From Fratercula arctica (taxonomy: Eukaryota > Chordata > Aves > Charadriiformes > Alcidae), in NCBI GenBank assembly GCA_947846985.1, contig CANTUZ010000003.1:123264626-123328625 (forward strand): a stretch of 64,000 nt of DNA, written 5' to 3'. The notes under the pieces are model-generated. The model did not search any database. It saw only the letters and a program-made list of their open reading frames with translations, and was not told the DNA's origin. Positions 33,877 to 45,509 of the stretch are shown here, in pieces (positions within the stretch are counted from its first letter, which is position 1; every line of letters begins with the position of its first letter). A program made the position numbers and the translations under genes.

Positions 33877-35040
33877 ACGCGGGTGGGATACGTCCATGAA
33901 ACCGACGTCTTTGAAACTCCAAAATAGTTGTTCCCAGCGTGTGCAGGATGTCCTGGGCGGTGTCGTGGGCACAGCAGCGATCTGGTGGGCTCTGGGGGTT
34001 CCTGTGAACTCCTGGGTGGCTTTGCTGGTCATGGGTCTGGTTCATGCACAAGGTGTTTGGCCCCAAGGTGTGAAACAGTTGGCTGCACCAGGAGAGCTGC
34101 CACCACTGCCACTCCCCATCACCGACCTTCACTGGACAACAGTGGATTAACAGGATTTTAACAGCAAGAGCCACAATATTATCCCCAAAAATGGGAAAAC
34201 TCATCTACTGACATGGCTGGAGCTACCTCAGCCTTCCTGAGTTCACTGGGGCCTTATTTTTCACACCCCTCTGTAAAGCAGGTATTCCAGCAAGTCTCTG
34301 CAATAGGAAATTTTCTTGGGATAAAGTGTTTTCCCTCACACATTTATATTTCTAATTGCATAAACATAAAAATGAGCACGTTTTTCATTGCCCTGGACAC
34401 ACTAGCATCCCCTAAAATACCAGCCAAGCCCTGGCAATGGGGTTCATTAGCGGCACAAAGATTCATTCATAGCCCTGCAATTTCCTTCTTAGAATAAAAT
34501 TTCAGGATTTTCTTGTCATTCTCCCATAGGTCACATAACTCGGAATACCACACGCCTGACGTCTTCAGTGATGACAACGGCTGCATCTTTCATCTGTTGT
34601 TTAACGGCGTCTGAGTCTGCTTATCTCGTTATCATACCCAGCACGATGGTATCTAAGGAGGCTAAAAGAAAAACTGCTCCGTCCAAAGGGAAAATCTGAA
34701 ATCGGAAGTTTTATAAGACTGTTTCTAATCTGCAGGATGATCCTTTTCCATTCCACTAATGATTTTAAAGAGATGAGTTTTCTGGCCCAGGCATTAGCTA
34801 TTAATGAAACAGCCCCATTCATCTGCAAACATGGTGATGCTGGTTATTGGAGGGTGCTGCAAGCGGAGGGTGCTGTTATATTCTTCTGATCCATGCCTAG
34901 ATCATAATAAATTAGGGCATTTCTCAGTTTTCTTTCTCCTCCTTAGGGCTCCAAGGGGCAGTTTGAGAGCAGGGGTTAACTACTACAGAGTTACGCTGAC
35001 CCTGCCAGCCTCCTTTTAACCATGATATACATTTTTTAAT
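33877..35040. other. Intergenic/intronic, no gene seen
   Basis: Non-coding sequence, no recognised repeat. Confidence 0.35.
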
Positions 35041-35354
35041 CATGATATACAGACTTTTTAGTAGGGCCTGTTGTGATAGGACAAGGAGTAATGGTTTTAA
35101 ACTAAAAGAGGGGAAATTCAAACTAGATATAAGGAAGAAATTGTTTACGCTGAAGGTGGTGAAATCCTGGCCCATGTTGCCCAGAGAAGCTGTGGCTGCC
35201 CCATCCCTGGAAACATCCAAGGCCAGGTTGGACGGGGCTTGGAGCAACCTGGTCTAGTTGAAGATGTCCCTGCCCAGGGCAGAGGGATGGACTAGATGGC
35301 CTGTAATGGTCCCTTCCCACCCAAACCATTTTGTGTTTCGATGATTCTATGATT
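35041..35354 (+). mobile_element. CR1 LINE, ORF2 C-terminus and 3' UTR
   Basis: An open frame from about 35042 to 35257 reads [40 protein letters not shown] and SKARLDGAWSNLV, the intact end of CR1 ORF2. The 3' UTR and tail (GATGATTCTATGATT) follow. Confidence 0.95.
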
Positions 35355-35379
35355 AGATCATGGGAAAAGGGCTGGCACA

Positions 35380-35811
35380 AGCTTGGCCCTCCTTTTAGAG
35401 CACAAGTCTGGTGAGGAGCGGCTGAGGGAGCTGGGGGTGCTCAGCCTGGAGGCTGAGGGGAGACCTTCTCGCTCTCTCCAGCTCCCTGAAAGGAGGGGGC
35501 AGCCAGGGGGGGTTGGGCTCTTCTCACAGGGAACAGGCCATGGGACAAGAGGAAATGGCCTCAAGTGGCGCCAGGGGAGGTTTAGGATGGATATTGGGAA
35601 GAATTTCCTCACGGAAAGGGTTGTGAAGCATTGGAAGAGGCTGCCCAGGGCAGTGGTGGAGGCGCCATCCCTGGAGGGATTTAAAAGCCGGGCAGACGTG
35701 GTGTTGAGGGCCATGGGGTAGTGGTGGCCTTGGCAGTGTTGGGTTAATGGTTAGACTCGATGATCTGAAAGGTCTTTTACAACCTAAATGATTCTATAAT
35801 TCTGTGATTCC
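35380..35811 (+). mobile_element. CR1 LINE, different subfamily, directly adjacent
   Basis: Reads EERLRELGVLSLEAEGRPS, then [58 protein letters not shown] (ORF2 end), then TTAATGGTTAGACTCGATGATCTGAAAGG and the tail ATTCTATAATTCTGTGATTC. Same subfamily as the minus-strand copies at 42020 and 48515. In the same orientation as, and abutting, the previous CR1. Confidence 0.95.
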
Positions 35812-37009
35812 TGCCTTGGCTCCTGGTGGTCACCCTCCAACCCCCCAGCCTATTTTTACATCGTCTAAAGAGATAACAGCCCCTAATATCAACGGAGATA
35901 TCCTGTTGGGGTCATGATGCCCAGTTTGGGAGGTAACGTTGCCCATTCCCTGACAGAGGCAACCTGAACTTTGGGGCTCTCCAAAGGGCAAATACCTTGT
36001 CAGAGCTGCAAAACCCAAAGGAGTCAGGCTTGGAGGTGCCCCTGCTGCTTGTCTTAGTGAAGCATCAAGCTGTTTGACCTGCGAGGATGAAGTAGATACT
36101 TGTGACCTACAAATTCTTGGAGATTTTACTAATGTAGGCTGAATTCTTAGGAGAAATCATGGCAGTAAACATAATTCTTTTATATTAGCCCAGCATCCCT
36201 ACCAGGTTTTTCTCCCCCAAGGCAAAGCCCCAGATTGCCTTTCCAGAGGACTTGGCATGCCATGGAGTGTGGGTAGGGTGCTTCCTCGGGGGACGACTCC
36301 GACTCCTCCTCCTCCCCGTGGGTCATTGCATCCCCCCTCTCCTTCTCAGCATCCCTCCTCTTGCAGTGCCATCAGAGAGGGTGTGCAAATGCATGTCTGC
36401 TCACCCACTAGCGGGTGAACATCCTGCCTTTTTTTACAATATATATATTTATGGGTAATCCAGGAAGATTTTTCCTGATTTGCCTTCCTTGTAGTTACCT
36501 GCAGAGCATCATTTTACCCGCAGAGCTTCACCTCCCCTGTACATCGGTCCTGCAGAGAGGACCAGACGGAAATCATTGCATTTTGCCTCTCCTGCTTATG
36601 TTAATTCTGATGAGACTGGCTATGAAATAAAGGGTTACCCTTTACCAGATGGTGTCTGTAGGTCGCTGCTCCCCTCTGCTGGGTGCAGCCCCAGCAGCCA
36701 CGGTCCTGGCCCTGGGGTTCAGCCCAGGGAATGCCCCAGAGGCTGCCAGCACCGGTCCGGCATGGAACCCAGTGTCCAACATCACCTCCATGCAGGGTTG
36801 GGGTCCTTCTCCTTCTCAACGCGCACCTCTGATTTATTACAGCGGCTCTTTCATCCACAGCAATCAGTGAAAATCATGGTTGTGCAGGCAAACGATCTGC
36901 TGCAAAGTCCAGTTCTCCCCACAGAGCTGCAGAAACCAGAGCGTCGTTTTGCACCTAAAGAATTGCATTTGCCATTGCAGCTGAAGAAAGAAAAGGAAGA
37001 AAAATAAGT
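35812..37009. other. Intergenic/intronic, no gene seen
   Basis: Non-coding sequence, no recognised repeat. Confidence 0.35.
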
Positions 37010-37218
37010 AGGAAAGAAAGACATTTTTCACAGTGAGCACAATCAATCACCAGCACAGCCTCCCCAGGGACATGGTGGAGTCCCCATCGCTGGAGGTTTT
37101 CAAGACTGGTCTGGACAGGGTGCTAGATAATCCCATCCAGGCGTCCTTTCCCTGGACCAGATGATCTTTCCAGGTCCCCTCCAGCCTGGGCTGTTCTATG
37201 TTCTATGGATCTATGATC
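37010..37218 (+). mobile_element. CR1 3' end, third subfamily
   Basis: Contains GTGGAGTCCCCATCGCTGG, TTTTCAAGACTGGTCTGGACAGG, CCAGATGATCTTTCCAGGTCCC and CTGTTCTATGTTCTATGGATCTATGAT, the CR1 3' terminus of a subfamily with CTCCAGCCTGGGC before the tail. Confidence 0.88.
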
Positions 37219-38604
37219 TCCTGGGTGTGAATTTCTCTAAGCTGAGTCCTTGCCTCTTGCAACTCAGCCTCCAGCAGAGCTCTGGTCAAGTATTCACAAA
37301 CTGCACTCTTTGCAAGCCACAATTTACACCAATTCTACACTAATATGAGGTTTGCATCAATTTAACTACACCAGCATGGCTGCGCTAATGCTAAAGTCCT
37401 CATCCAGGTAAAATCTGCCCAGCAGCGCTGATAGTCCAAACCAGCATCTTTGGCAAAAGTTTGAATCATCCCCATTTAATTGTGCAGCCCGACAGCTCTG
37501 AAGCCAATGATTTAAGTCAGTATTATTAGCTAATTTGGCAGATAACAGAGTATTAACTTCAGGGAAGGACGGAAGATTAAGGAATTTCAGCAAAAGCAGG
37601 AGAGCTCAGTGAGACTAGCAGAAAGCAAAGAGCTGTGTTGGAAGGAGCACCCGAAGTGCTGTGTGTCTGCAGGGAAACAAAGTGGATTTGGGCATGAAAA
37701 GCTGAAAGTAGCTTTTATACACTACCAAGATTTCTATATCTCTTTTCGCTTATCATCCATTGACTTGGATCTTAGGGATAATATTTTAGCTCCTGAACAG
37801 GCTCCCAGTGATTTTATGTTTGATGAAGGTCCTACTGGCTGGATGGGAGAGAATCAGACCTTCCATGAGAAAGCACTGATATTTTATGTTTTGTAACGCC
37901 CTGTGTCACCATACACCCATTAAACAAAGAAAAGCAATACATAGGATCACCAAGAGAGGGAAAATTGAATGTCCTCTTCCTCTGACCTCCAGTTCCGTCT
38001 TCAAGGTACCTATATTTTTGGAAATACTGCTACGATCAGGGGGCAAAGACGTTGGTGCAGTTTGCCTGTGTGTGCTTACAGAGGAGGTTCGAGGCAAGCC
38101 AGGCTCTCTGCCTCCCTTGCTGGCTTGTTTCCACTCAGAATTCAGCAACTGGAGAACTATTATTGGATATTTCATACATAGCAGATGGCTCTGCATTTGC
38201 TGAATCCTAAGTGAAAATCACTAAGCCAGCAAGAAAATAATATTCCATTTTTCACTGTCCTTGGACTTGCTGTGGTCTCTCTGGGAAGAAAGCGGAGCTT
38301 CCCCGGGGAGGCCAGCCGCACAATTCGAGAAGCGCTGCGACTACGAGAACAAAAGGGATAGAAGAAGTAATAAGTATTTCTCCGACGTGAAATGTTACAT
38401 TAATTTGTCATCTGCATGGGCAGAGAGAGCGCTGCATGGCTGTAGCAGCAGTAGTTCTCTGATGTGGAAGATCAAGTACAAACATGAGAAATCAAACCTC
38501 TAAGGGAACAGGGAGGCAGAGTGAAAAAAACCAAGAAACCAACAAAAAAGAACCTGAGACATGCCGGGGAGAAATCCTGATGCTGAGAAAAGTTTCTTCC
38601 CTGA
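37219..38604. other. Intergenic/intronic, no gene seen
   Basis: Non-coding sequence, no recognised repeat. Confidence 0.35.
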
Positions 38605-38830
38605 GCTAAAGAGTAACGTTTTGATGCCAGGATCTTAAAGCACTATGCAAACACAAATTAGACCTTGTGATCTGGTACTTCGGTCAGTATTGTTATCTTC
38701 AGCTCTACAGCGAGGAGACAGACACAGGCAAGTTCAGTGACTTTCTCAGACTTTCAAGTCACGTCTGCAGCAGAGCCGCGTCCACAGCTGCCATCCCCAG
38801 CTCCCAGCCCTGTCCTTCCAACATAAAACC
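38605..38830 (-). repeat. MIR-like (CORE-SINE) relic
   Basis: Shows the order GATCTTAAAGCACTATGCAAACA, TATTGTTATC, GAGGAGACAGACACAGGCAAGTTCAGTGACTTTCTCAGA, then GCAGAGCCGCGTCC..CAGCTCCCAGCCCTGTCC, the complement of the amniote MIR consensus with many substitutions. Confidence 0.62.
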
Positions 38831-39178
38831 TGGATGACTTCTGTAAGCTGATTCCTCAACTCTTTGCAGCAAGAAAATAGCAGGAGGCTCCTCCCAGGAC
38901 AATCTCTGCCCTCCTTTGCCGAGCAACACACAAAGAACCTCTTCCCCTCCCTCCCAGCATACACAAGACCCAAGCCCTATACTCTTAATTCAGTTAATAT
39001 CCTCTGGCATAACCCTCTAGCATCAGAACTTCCTCAGTTATCCCAAACTGCGTTTATCAAGGTGGTTTCAACGGACGCACAAAACTGTGGGGCAAAGAAA
39101 TATTTGATATATGGACCTTTCCAACTGTACAGTGCTGGTTTTATAATCTGTATTTTATTTGCTATTTCATAGTCTATT

Positions 39179-39231
39179 TATAGAATCATTTAGGTTGGAA
39201 AAGACCTTTAAGATCATCGAGTCCAACTGTA
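39179..39231 (-). mobile_element. CR1 3'-terminal fragment
   Basis: ATAGAATCATTTAGGTTGGAAAAGACCTTTAAGATCATCGAGTCCAAC; only about 50 bp remain. Confidence 0.88.
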
Positions 39232-40138
39232 ATTAATTTTTACTTTGTAGCCAACAGGCTCTTTCCCAGGAGGAGGCGTCATATCAGTGATGGAATAGCA
39301 TGGGCCTTTTCTTACAGTGTTTCCTCTGTCTTTTCAGCAAGGTAAACTCTGCAAAAAGAGCCTATACACAGGAAGGTTTTGCTTTCTAAGAAAACAATCA
39401 ACAACTATAATACCAGCATGCATGGCCCCTTGGCAGATCTTCCCAGCAGTGGGGTTAACCCAGCCAGCTTTTCAGAAGGAGAAAGAGGATGGTGTGCCGC
39501 TTCCAAGAGCATCTCACCTCCTCCCAGTCTGCTGTTGGTAGTGCTGCCTCATTTGTTTGCAAGGGCAGAGCCAAAACCACTAATAAAACTTGCATTCAAA
39601 AAATTGAATAAAGAAGTGGAAAGTCTCCATAAAAATAAAGAATCACTTTATGGTCCCTTTGGGCTTTCCTTCTTTTTCTCTTCCTATTCTCCACTTTTTT
39701 TTGTTGCCATTTTCCTCATTTAATGTCTTTTCTTCAGACTGGTTTTCATGCCTCTGCTTCTTTAAAATGCTCTCCATGAGATGCAGTTCTTTTCCGACTG
39801 ACCTTTAATTCTTCTGATTTCTCACTATTTATTTTCTCCACTCTCTTTCACTTCTGTCCTCCTTCATGTCTCTACCAACACAGTGCCCAAATGCCTCTCA
39901 ATCATTTCCTAATCCGTCCCCACACCACCACCCCTATGGAAGAGAAATTCTGTGGCCACCATTTTGCAGACCGAGGTGTGTGACAGAGGGCTTGAGGCAG
40001 GGATTTGTGTCCTCTGGTGTTAAGATACCTGGTGGTGGTGTGGAAATTAGAGACCTGGCTGCACAGGGCTCCCCCTGAAGAGCCAAGATACTTCCCAAGA
40101 GGGCAGCTTGCCCAAGGGCTCTTGGCATTGAAGGTGCA
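39232..40138. other. Intergenic/intronic, no gene seen
   Basis: Pyrimidine-rich stretch 39660-39870; no recognised repeat or exon. Confidence 0.35.
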
Positions 40139-40905
40139 TGGGAAAATTCAACACACTGGAGGGACGGAATGCCAACCAGAGGGACCTGGACAGGCTTAAG
40201 AGATGGGCCTGTGTGAACCTCATGAAGTTCAACAAGGCCAAGTGCAAGGTCCTGCACCTGGGTCGGGGCAATCCCAAGCACAAATCCAGGCTGGGAGAAT
40301 GGCTGAGAGCAGCCCTGAGGAGAAGGACTTGGGGGTGCTGGTGGATGAGAAGCTCCACAGGAGCCGGCACCGTGCGCTGGCAGCCCAGAAACCCCCCGCA
40401 GCCTGGGCTGCATCCCCAGCAGCGTGGGCAGCAGGGCGAGGGGGGGGATTCTGCCCCTCTGCTCCGCTCGGGGGAGACCCCCCTGCAGCGCTGCCTCCAG
40501 CTCTGGGGCCTCAGCACAGGAGAGACACGGAGCTGTTGGAGCGGGGCCAGAGGAGGCCCCGGAGCTGCTGGGAGGGCTGGAGCCCCTCTGCTGGGAGGAC
40601 AGGCTGAGAGAGCTGGGGGGGTTCAGCCTGGAGAAGAGAAGGCTCCGGGGAGACCTTCCAGCCCCTGCCAGGCCCTCAAGGGGCTCCAGGAAAGCTGGGG
40701 AGGGACTCTGGATCAGGGAGGGGAGCCGTGGGACAAGGGGGAACGGTTTTAAACTGAAAGAGGGGAGATTGAGATGAGATCTGAGGAAGAAATTCTTTGC
40801 TGTGAGGGTGGTGAGCCCCTGGCCCAGGTGGCCCATGGCAGGGATGTTGGAACTAGATGATCTGTAAGGTCCCTTCCCACCCAAACCATTCTATGATTCT
40901 ATGAA
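40139..40905 (+). mobile_element. CR1 LINE, longest copy in the window (~770 bp)
   Basis: ORF2 C-terminus begins [18 protein letters not shown], then [20 protein letters not shown] and [13 protein letters not shown], then shifts frame. Continues [20 protein letters not shown] and [17 protein letters not shown] to the 3' UTR and tail ATTCTATGATTCTATGAA. Near-identical to the 23381 and 44832 copies through the GC-rich middle. Confidence 0.95.
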
Positions 40906-41584
40906 CTTGTTTAGGAAGCCTGGGTGCTGCAGTGAGTGCTAAAACGAGATGGGATGGATCCAGGAATATGCAACTACGCCAGATCACACAGAGTTTCTGC
41001 TTTTAAAGGAAGACATGAACTCAAGTTTCTCCTCTCCCTAGTACTTCTCCTCCTTATTCCCACTGTTCTTCCAATCTGACTTTATTTCTCCACCATCCTC
41101 TCTGTGGCAGGCATTCCCCTTCAGGATGGACGTCCCATGGTTTCTTTCCGCACCACTAAGGTCCCTTCTTTACTCTTTCTGAACTGTCGCCTCCTTGTCT
41201 TTCCCTTTCTCTTGGTCTCCCAACAGCTCACCTGCACGCTTCCATCGCAGCACAGCACTGGCTCTTCCAAAGTCAGAGAGCTGGAATCCTCCATCAAAAA
41301 GCTGTCAGGAGACTAGAAACAAAAAAGTATAAATAAATGGTTGGCTTTCATCTTCACTACAAGCCTAACGTTACTGCTATTTAAAATTCTGCAGTGTGTC
41401 TATTTTGTAATGCATCTATTAAAAGCCTGATTGGGAGAGGCTCAGTATGGCAGTGTCTAGAGAAAACAGCGGCATTTTCCAAAGGAATTGATGCAAATCA
41501 AATTAGCAGCAACGTGGTGGCAGGTAACATGGGTGGGAACTGCAATGGAGTACGCACTGGGAGCAAAAGTACTCTTAAACTACG

Positions 41585-41850
41585 TCTTTGAGGAAAAGGA
41601 CAAGCACATCGTTGTAGACAGATCCGTGAAGAGCTGTGCTCAGTAAGCAAGTTGATAGAGAACAAGCAAGGAAATTCTTTGGCTGCACAAAAGACAGCAT
41701 GTAGAGGAACCGTATATAGCATCTTTGTGGAAATTCACAGCTGCACATCTCTAATCCTGGCTCACACGGGGTATTGCAGAACTGGAGGGGATTCAGAGCG
41801 GCAATGAGCATGATCCTCCTAACAATATTAAATAGTACGTGAGGGCAAGC
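41585..41850 (+). mobile_element. Possible ancient CR1/L3-like ORF2 fragment
   Basis: Weak resemblance to old CR1: AAGGACAAGCACATCGTTGTAGACAG, CTGTGCTCAGTAAGCAAG, AACTGGAGGGGATTCAGAGC. Frames are broken. Confidence 0.4.
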
Positions 41851-42019
41851 TGATGATATTTTGTTATGAGATGAGGAGAACAAAAGCTGACATTTAGGCG
41901 CAAATAGGCCAACAGCAGGATGCTAAGCTAACTGCAGTGCAGCTATGGCTTTGGGTGACCAACTCTCCAACTAACTTCATAGAAAGATTTCTTTCTGACT
42001 GTCAGTTTACTAATGCTTT

Positions 42020-42365
42020 AGAATCACAGAATCATAGAATTGCCCAGGTTGGAAGGGACCTTTCAGATCATTGAGTCCAACCATCGACCCAGCACTGCCA
42101 AGGCCACCACTACCCCATGGCCCTCAGCACCACGTCTGCCCGGCTTTTAAATCCCTCCAGGGATGGCGACTCCACCACTGCCCTGGGCAGCCTCTTCCAA
42201 TGCTTCACAACCCTTTCCGTGAGGAAATTGTTCCCAATATCCATCCTAAACCTCCCCTGGCGCCACTTGAGGCCATTTCCTCTTGTGCCATGGCCTGTTC
42301 CTTGGGAGAAGAGCCCGACCCCCCCTGGCTGCCCCCTCCTTTCAGGGAGCTGGAGAGAGCTCTTC
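42020..42365 (-). mobile_element. CR1 LINE 3' part ([18 protein letters not shown] subfamily)
   Basis: Tail complement GAATCACAGAATCATAGAATTGCC, then CCATGGCCCTCAGCACCACG. The minus frame encodes GKWRQ-type [35 protein letters not shown] and [10 protein letters not shown]. Close match to 48515 and 35380. Confidence 0.95.
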
Positions 42366-42786
42366 ACTGTATCTGTTGTGACTCAGTAGTAAGGTTACTC
42401 AAGGGATCCCAGACTAGATGGTTTTGACTGTACCAGAGGGTCAATACTGTGTCTGTTTTACCCCTTTATCTGCATTAAAGACACTATACCCACGTTTCAT
42501 GCTGGGGGGAGGTGATGTGAGCTCCCCTCTCCTGTGTCATGTATCACAGAATCATTACCTACTAGTCGGTGCCACACACAAGTCGTTATTGCCTCATTAG
42601 GAGCACAAGACCTTTCAGACTGTATTTACTAGGACCCATTTAACCCCATTTTCATGGTGTATTTCTACGTCTGTCAGCACACCATTACCCAGCTATGGAG
42701 CTTTAATATTGACTAGCCATAGTGACTGGCAAATCACCTGGGGCAATGCCAACACAGTTTGCCCAGACATACATTATTTGGCAGTC

Positions 42787-42814
42787 TTTTTTTTTTTTTT
42801 TTTTTTTTTTTTTT
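42787..42814. repeat. Poly-T run of 28
   Basis: Uninterrupted T28 on the plus strand. Confidence 0.95.
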
Positions 42815-43119
42815 GTATGCATAATATCTTAGCTCACACATCTCTTACTAATGCGGTCCCATTTCATTTCCAGGATTGGAACTTAAATCAACGTGGACAT
42901 GAGTTTTTACATAATATATGTTTATGCTGACAGGTATTTTTGTGGTTTGAGGCCGTTGCTGAGGGAGCCTGCTGTGCTATCAGTAATCTCAACAGCAAAC
43001 ACTTGCATTCAGGTACAAGCTCTAGTAACGCTAACAAGATTCTCCAGTTTTAATCCTTTTTCTTGTACAGAGTTTGCACATTTCTGTTGCTTTCGTCCAT
43101 GTTTTATGATCCCAATATT

Positions 43120-43200
43120 ATTAAATAATAATATGATTAAATAATAATAAATAGTATTGATAATAAATAATAAACAATAATATTAATGATAATATTATTA
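43120..43200. repeat. (AATAAT)n microsatellite
   Basis: Imperfect ATTAAATAATAATA and TAATAAATAATAAAC repeats. Confidence 0.85.
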
Positions 43201-44831
43201 AAGTTTCTTTTGATTCCTAAATTTTACATTTGTGGTCATTGAAAATGGTGCGTGGTAGCACCTAATTTAGGCAGTTCTTGTTTAGTTTCTATACAAAAGG
43301 AGTTAAAAACTGTCAGCTCATAAAACAATATCACTTAGGCCTTTCACAATGTTGTATACTTATATACTTCTATTATACCCAACCCAGTCATGAGTCCACG
43401 CTGTAAATATTTCTTTTACTTAGGGGCCACATTTTTGCTGGACTTTACCATCGAAAAAAAAGCAAAGTATTTTTTGTGATGCAACAGCGGGGCACCCTGC
43501 TGCCTTGTTGCCACTGCGGGGAAATCTTGTATTGCTAAATCTGTAAGTTTCTTTTTCTCAGGAAGGATCCTTGATTTCAAAAGGAGAAAGCCGTGATGTA
43601 AACGTCTCAATTCTGGTTACCACTGTATTCTGGGATTTTACATTCAATTTAACTTTAGGTTGTGGTATTCTCCATTCACATGTCTCAGGTCACTTAGATG
43701 CCCAAGCTACATTATAATTTCTCTCATTTACAGTAATTTTCAAACAGTCAGAATAAGAATAACCTCTCCAAGTCTGGTTATTACTGTTTTTAACCCCAAC
43801 ATTGTACCTCCCATGAGCTCAGAAACTGCAGCATCCCAAAGTGTTAACAATGTTAGTGATCCATTGCACCAACTTTCTCCCACCTTCAAATCAGCGGAGG
43901 GAGCTCCAGTTATCAATACGAGGAGGCGGCTGCACCAACAGAAACAGCGTTAGCCAGGTTTGAGGCTGAATTGCTTCAAATTGGATCTGCTTTCCCTGCC
44001 CTCATTCCAGTTCCTTTTTGCTTCTGACTTCACCCATAGCAGTTGACCAACAAGAAATATTATTAACTATATACAAATGGTGAAAGAAAAGCAACCAAAG
44101 CAGAGAAAACATTTAATATTCAATGGCTCTTCATTCATCTTCTGCGCTACCTGTGGAGGACAAAACGGAGAACATTTTGTTCATGATCTATAAATTTCAG
44201 GTTGTGACAAGGGTACCCATCTTCCCTTTGTACTTTGTTGATTTGAAATGACAAAGAACTCATCCCCTTTAACTACAAATACTGCTTCCCGTTTATCCTG
44301 CATTTTGTATTCCTGAAGCACCACCTATACCTCTTTCTTCTCTCCTTGACTGCTTCCCCTGTTTTCTCTTGCAATTCTAATCACTTCTGGTGCATCTGTT
44401 ATCCAGGTTACAGCATCTGCCTCTGCAGGGGTCTCCGGTACGAGTAAGGACCTAATTAAATGCGCAGGATTTCACGCGGGCCAAGAGCTTAGCAGACCCC
44501 AGGCAGGCGGAGGCATTTTTGAGGATAACAAGATACCCAAGATCCTCATAGCAAAGACCAACAAAGTTTTTTGGAAAAAATGTTTTTTCTTCCATCTCAT
44601 GCTTCAAGGTGCAGTACTGCTCCTAACAGGCAATGGGAAAGATTTTGTGTTAAACCTCGAGCGACAGGGACAGATGCAACAGAAACATGGTGACTGCCAT
44701 GGTGGTGTCACCACCAGTGATGGAAGGGACGGTGGTGGTATCCACAGTGACTGAAGAACACCAATTAGTGGGGAAGTTGTTGTGGTAGCACTGACCCTCT
44801 TCTCCTCTTCCTAACACCGCAGCCCCTGGTA

Positions 44832-45509
44832 CCAATACAGGCTGGGGATGAGGGGTGGAGAACAGCCTGTACTGAGAACCCCTGAGAAGGACTTGGGGGT
44901 GTTGGTGGATGAGAAGCTCCACAGGAGCCGGCACCGTGCGCTGGCAGCCCAGAAACCCCCCGCAGCCTGGGCTGCATCCCCAGCAGCGTGGGCAGCAGGG
45001 CGAGGGGGGGGATTCTGCCCCTCTGCTCCGCTCGGGGGAGACCCCCCTGCAGCGCTGCCTCCAGCTCTGGGGCCTCAGCACAGGAGAGACACGGAGCTGT
45101 TGGAGCGGGGCCAGAGGAGGCCCCGGAGCTGCTGGGAGGGCTGGAGCCCCTCTGCTGGGAGGACAGGCTGAGAGAGCTGGGGGGGTTCAGCCTGGAGAAG
45201 AGAAGGCTCCGGGGAGACCTTCCAGCCCCTGCCAGGCTCTCAAGGGGCTCCAGGAAAGCTGGGGAGGGACTCTGGATCAGGGAGGGGAGCCATGGGACAA
45301 GGGGGAATGGTTAGCGTTAGGTTTTAAACTGCAACAGGGGAGATTTAGACTAGATATAAGGAAGAAATTTTTCACTGTGAGGGTGGTGAGCCCCTGGCCC
45401 AGGTTGCCTGGTCTAGTTAAAGATGTCTCTGCTTATGGCAGGGAGTTGGACTAGATGGCCTTTAAAGGTCCCTTCCCACCCAAACCATTCCGTGATTCAG
45501 TGATTCTAA
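44832..45509 (+). mobile_element. CR1 LINE, ORF2 C-terminus and 3' UTR
   Basis: [20 protein letters not shown], then the GC-rich block with frameshifts, [31 protein letters not shown], and a 3' UTR with an internal deletion (CCCAGGTTGCCTGGTCTAG) ending CATTCCGTGATTCAGTGATTCT. Confidence 0.95.

Larger units (their letters stand above)
42366..44831. other. AT-rich intergenic/intronic DNA, no gene seen
   Basis: Contains T28 at 42787-42814 and an (AATAAT)n tract at 43120-43200; otherwise featureless. Confidence 0.4.

Noticed and set aside
40139..45454. 100-200-residue ORFs repeated at 23.4, 40.2 and 44.9 kb
   Set aside because: All are CR1 ORF2 remnants or their out-of-frame and antisense shadows, not host genes.
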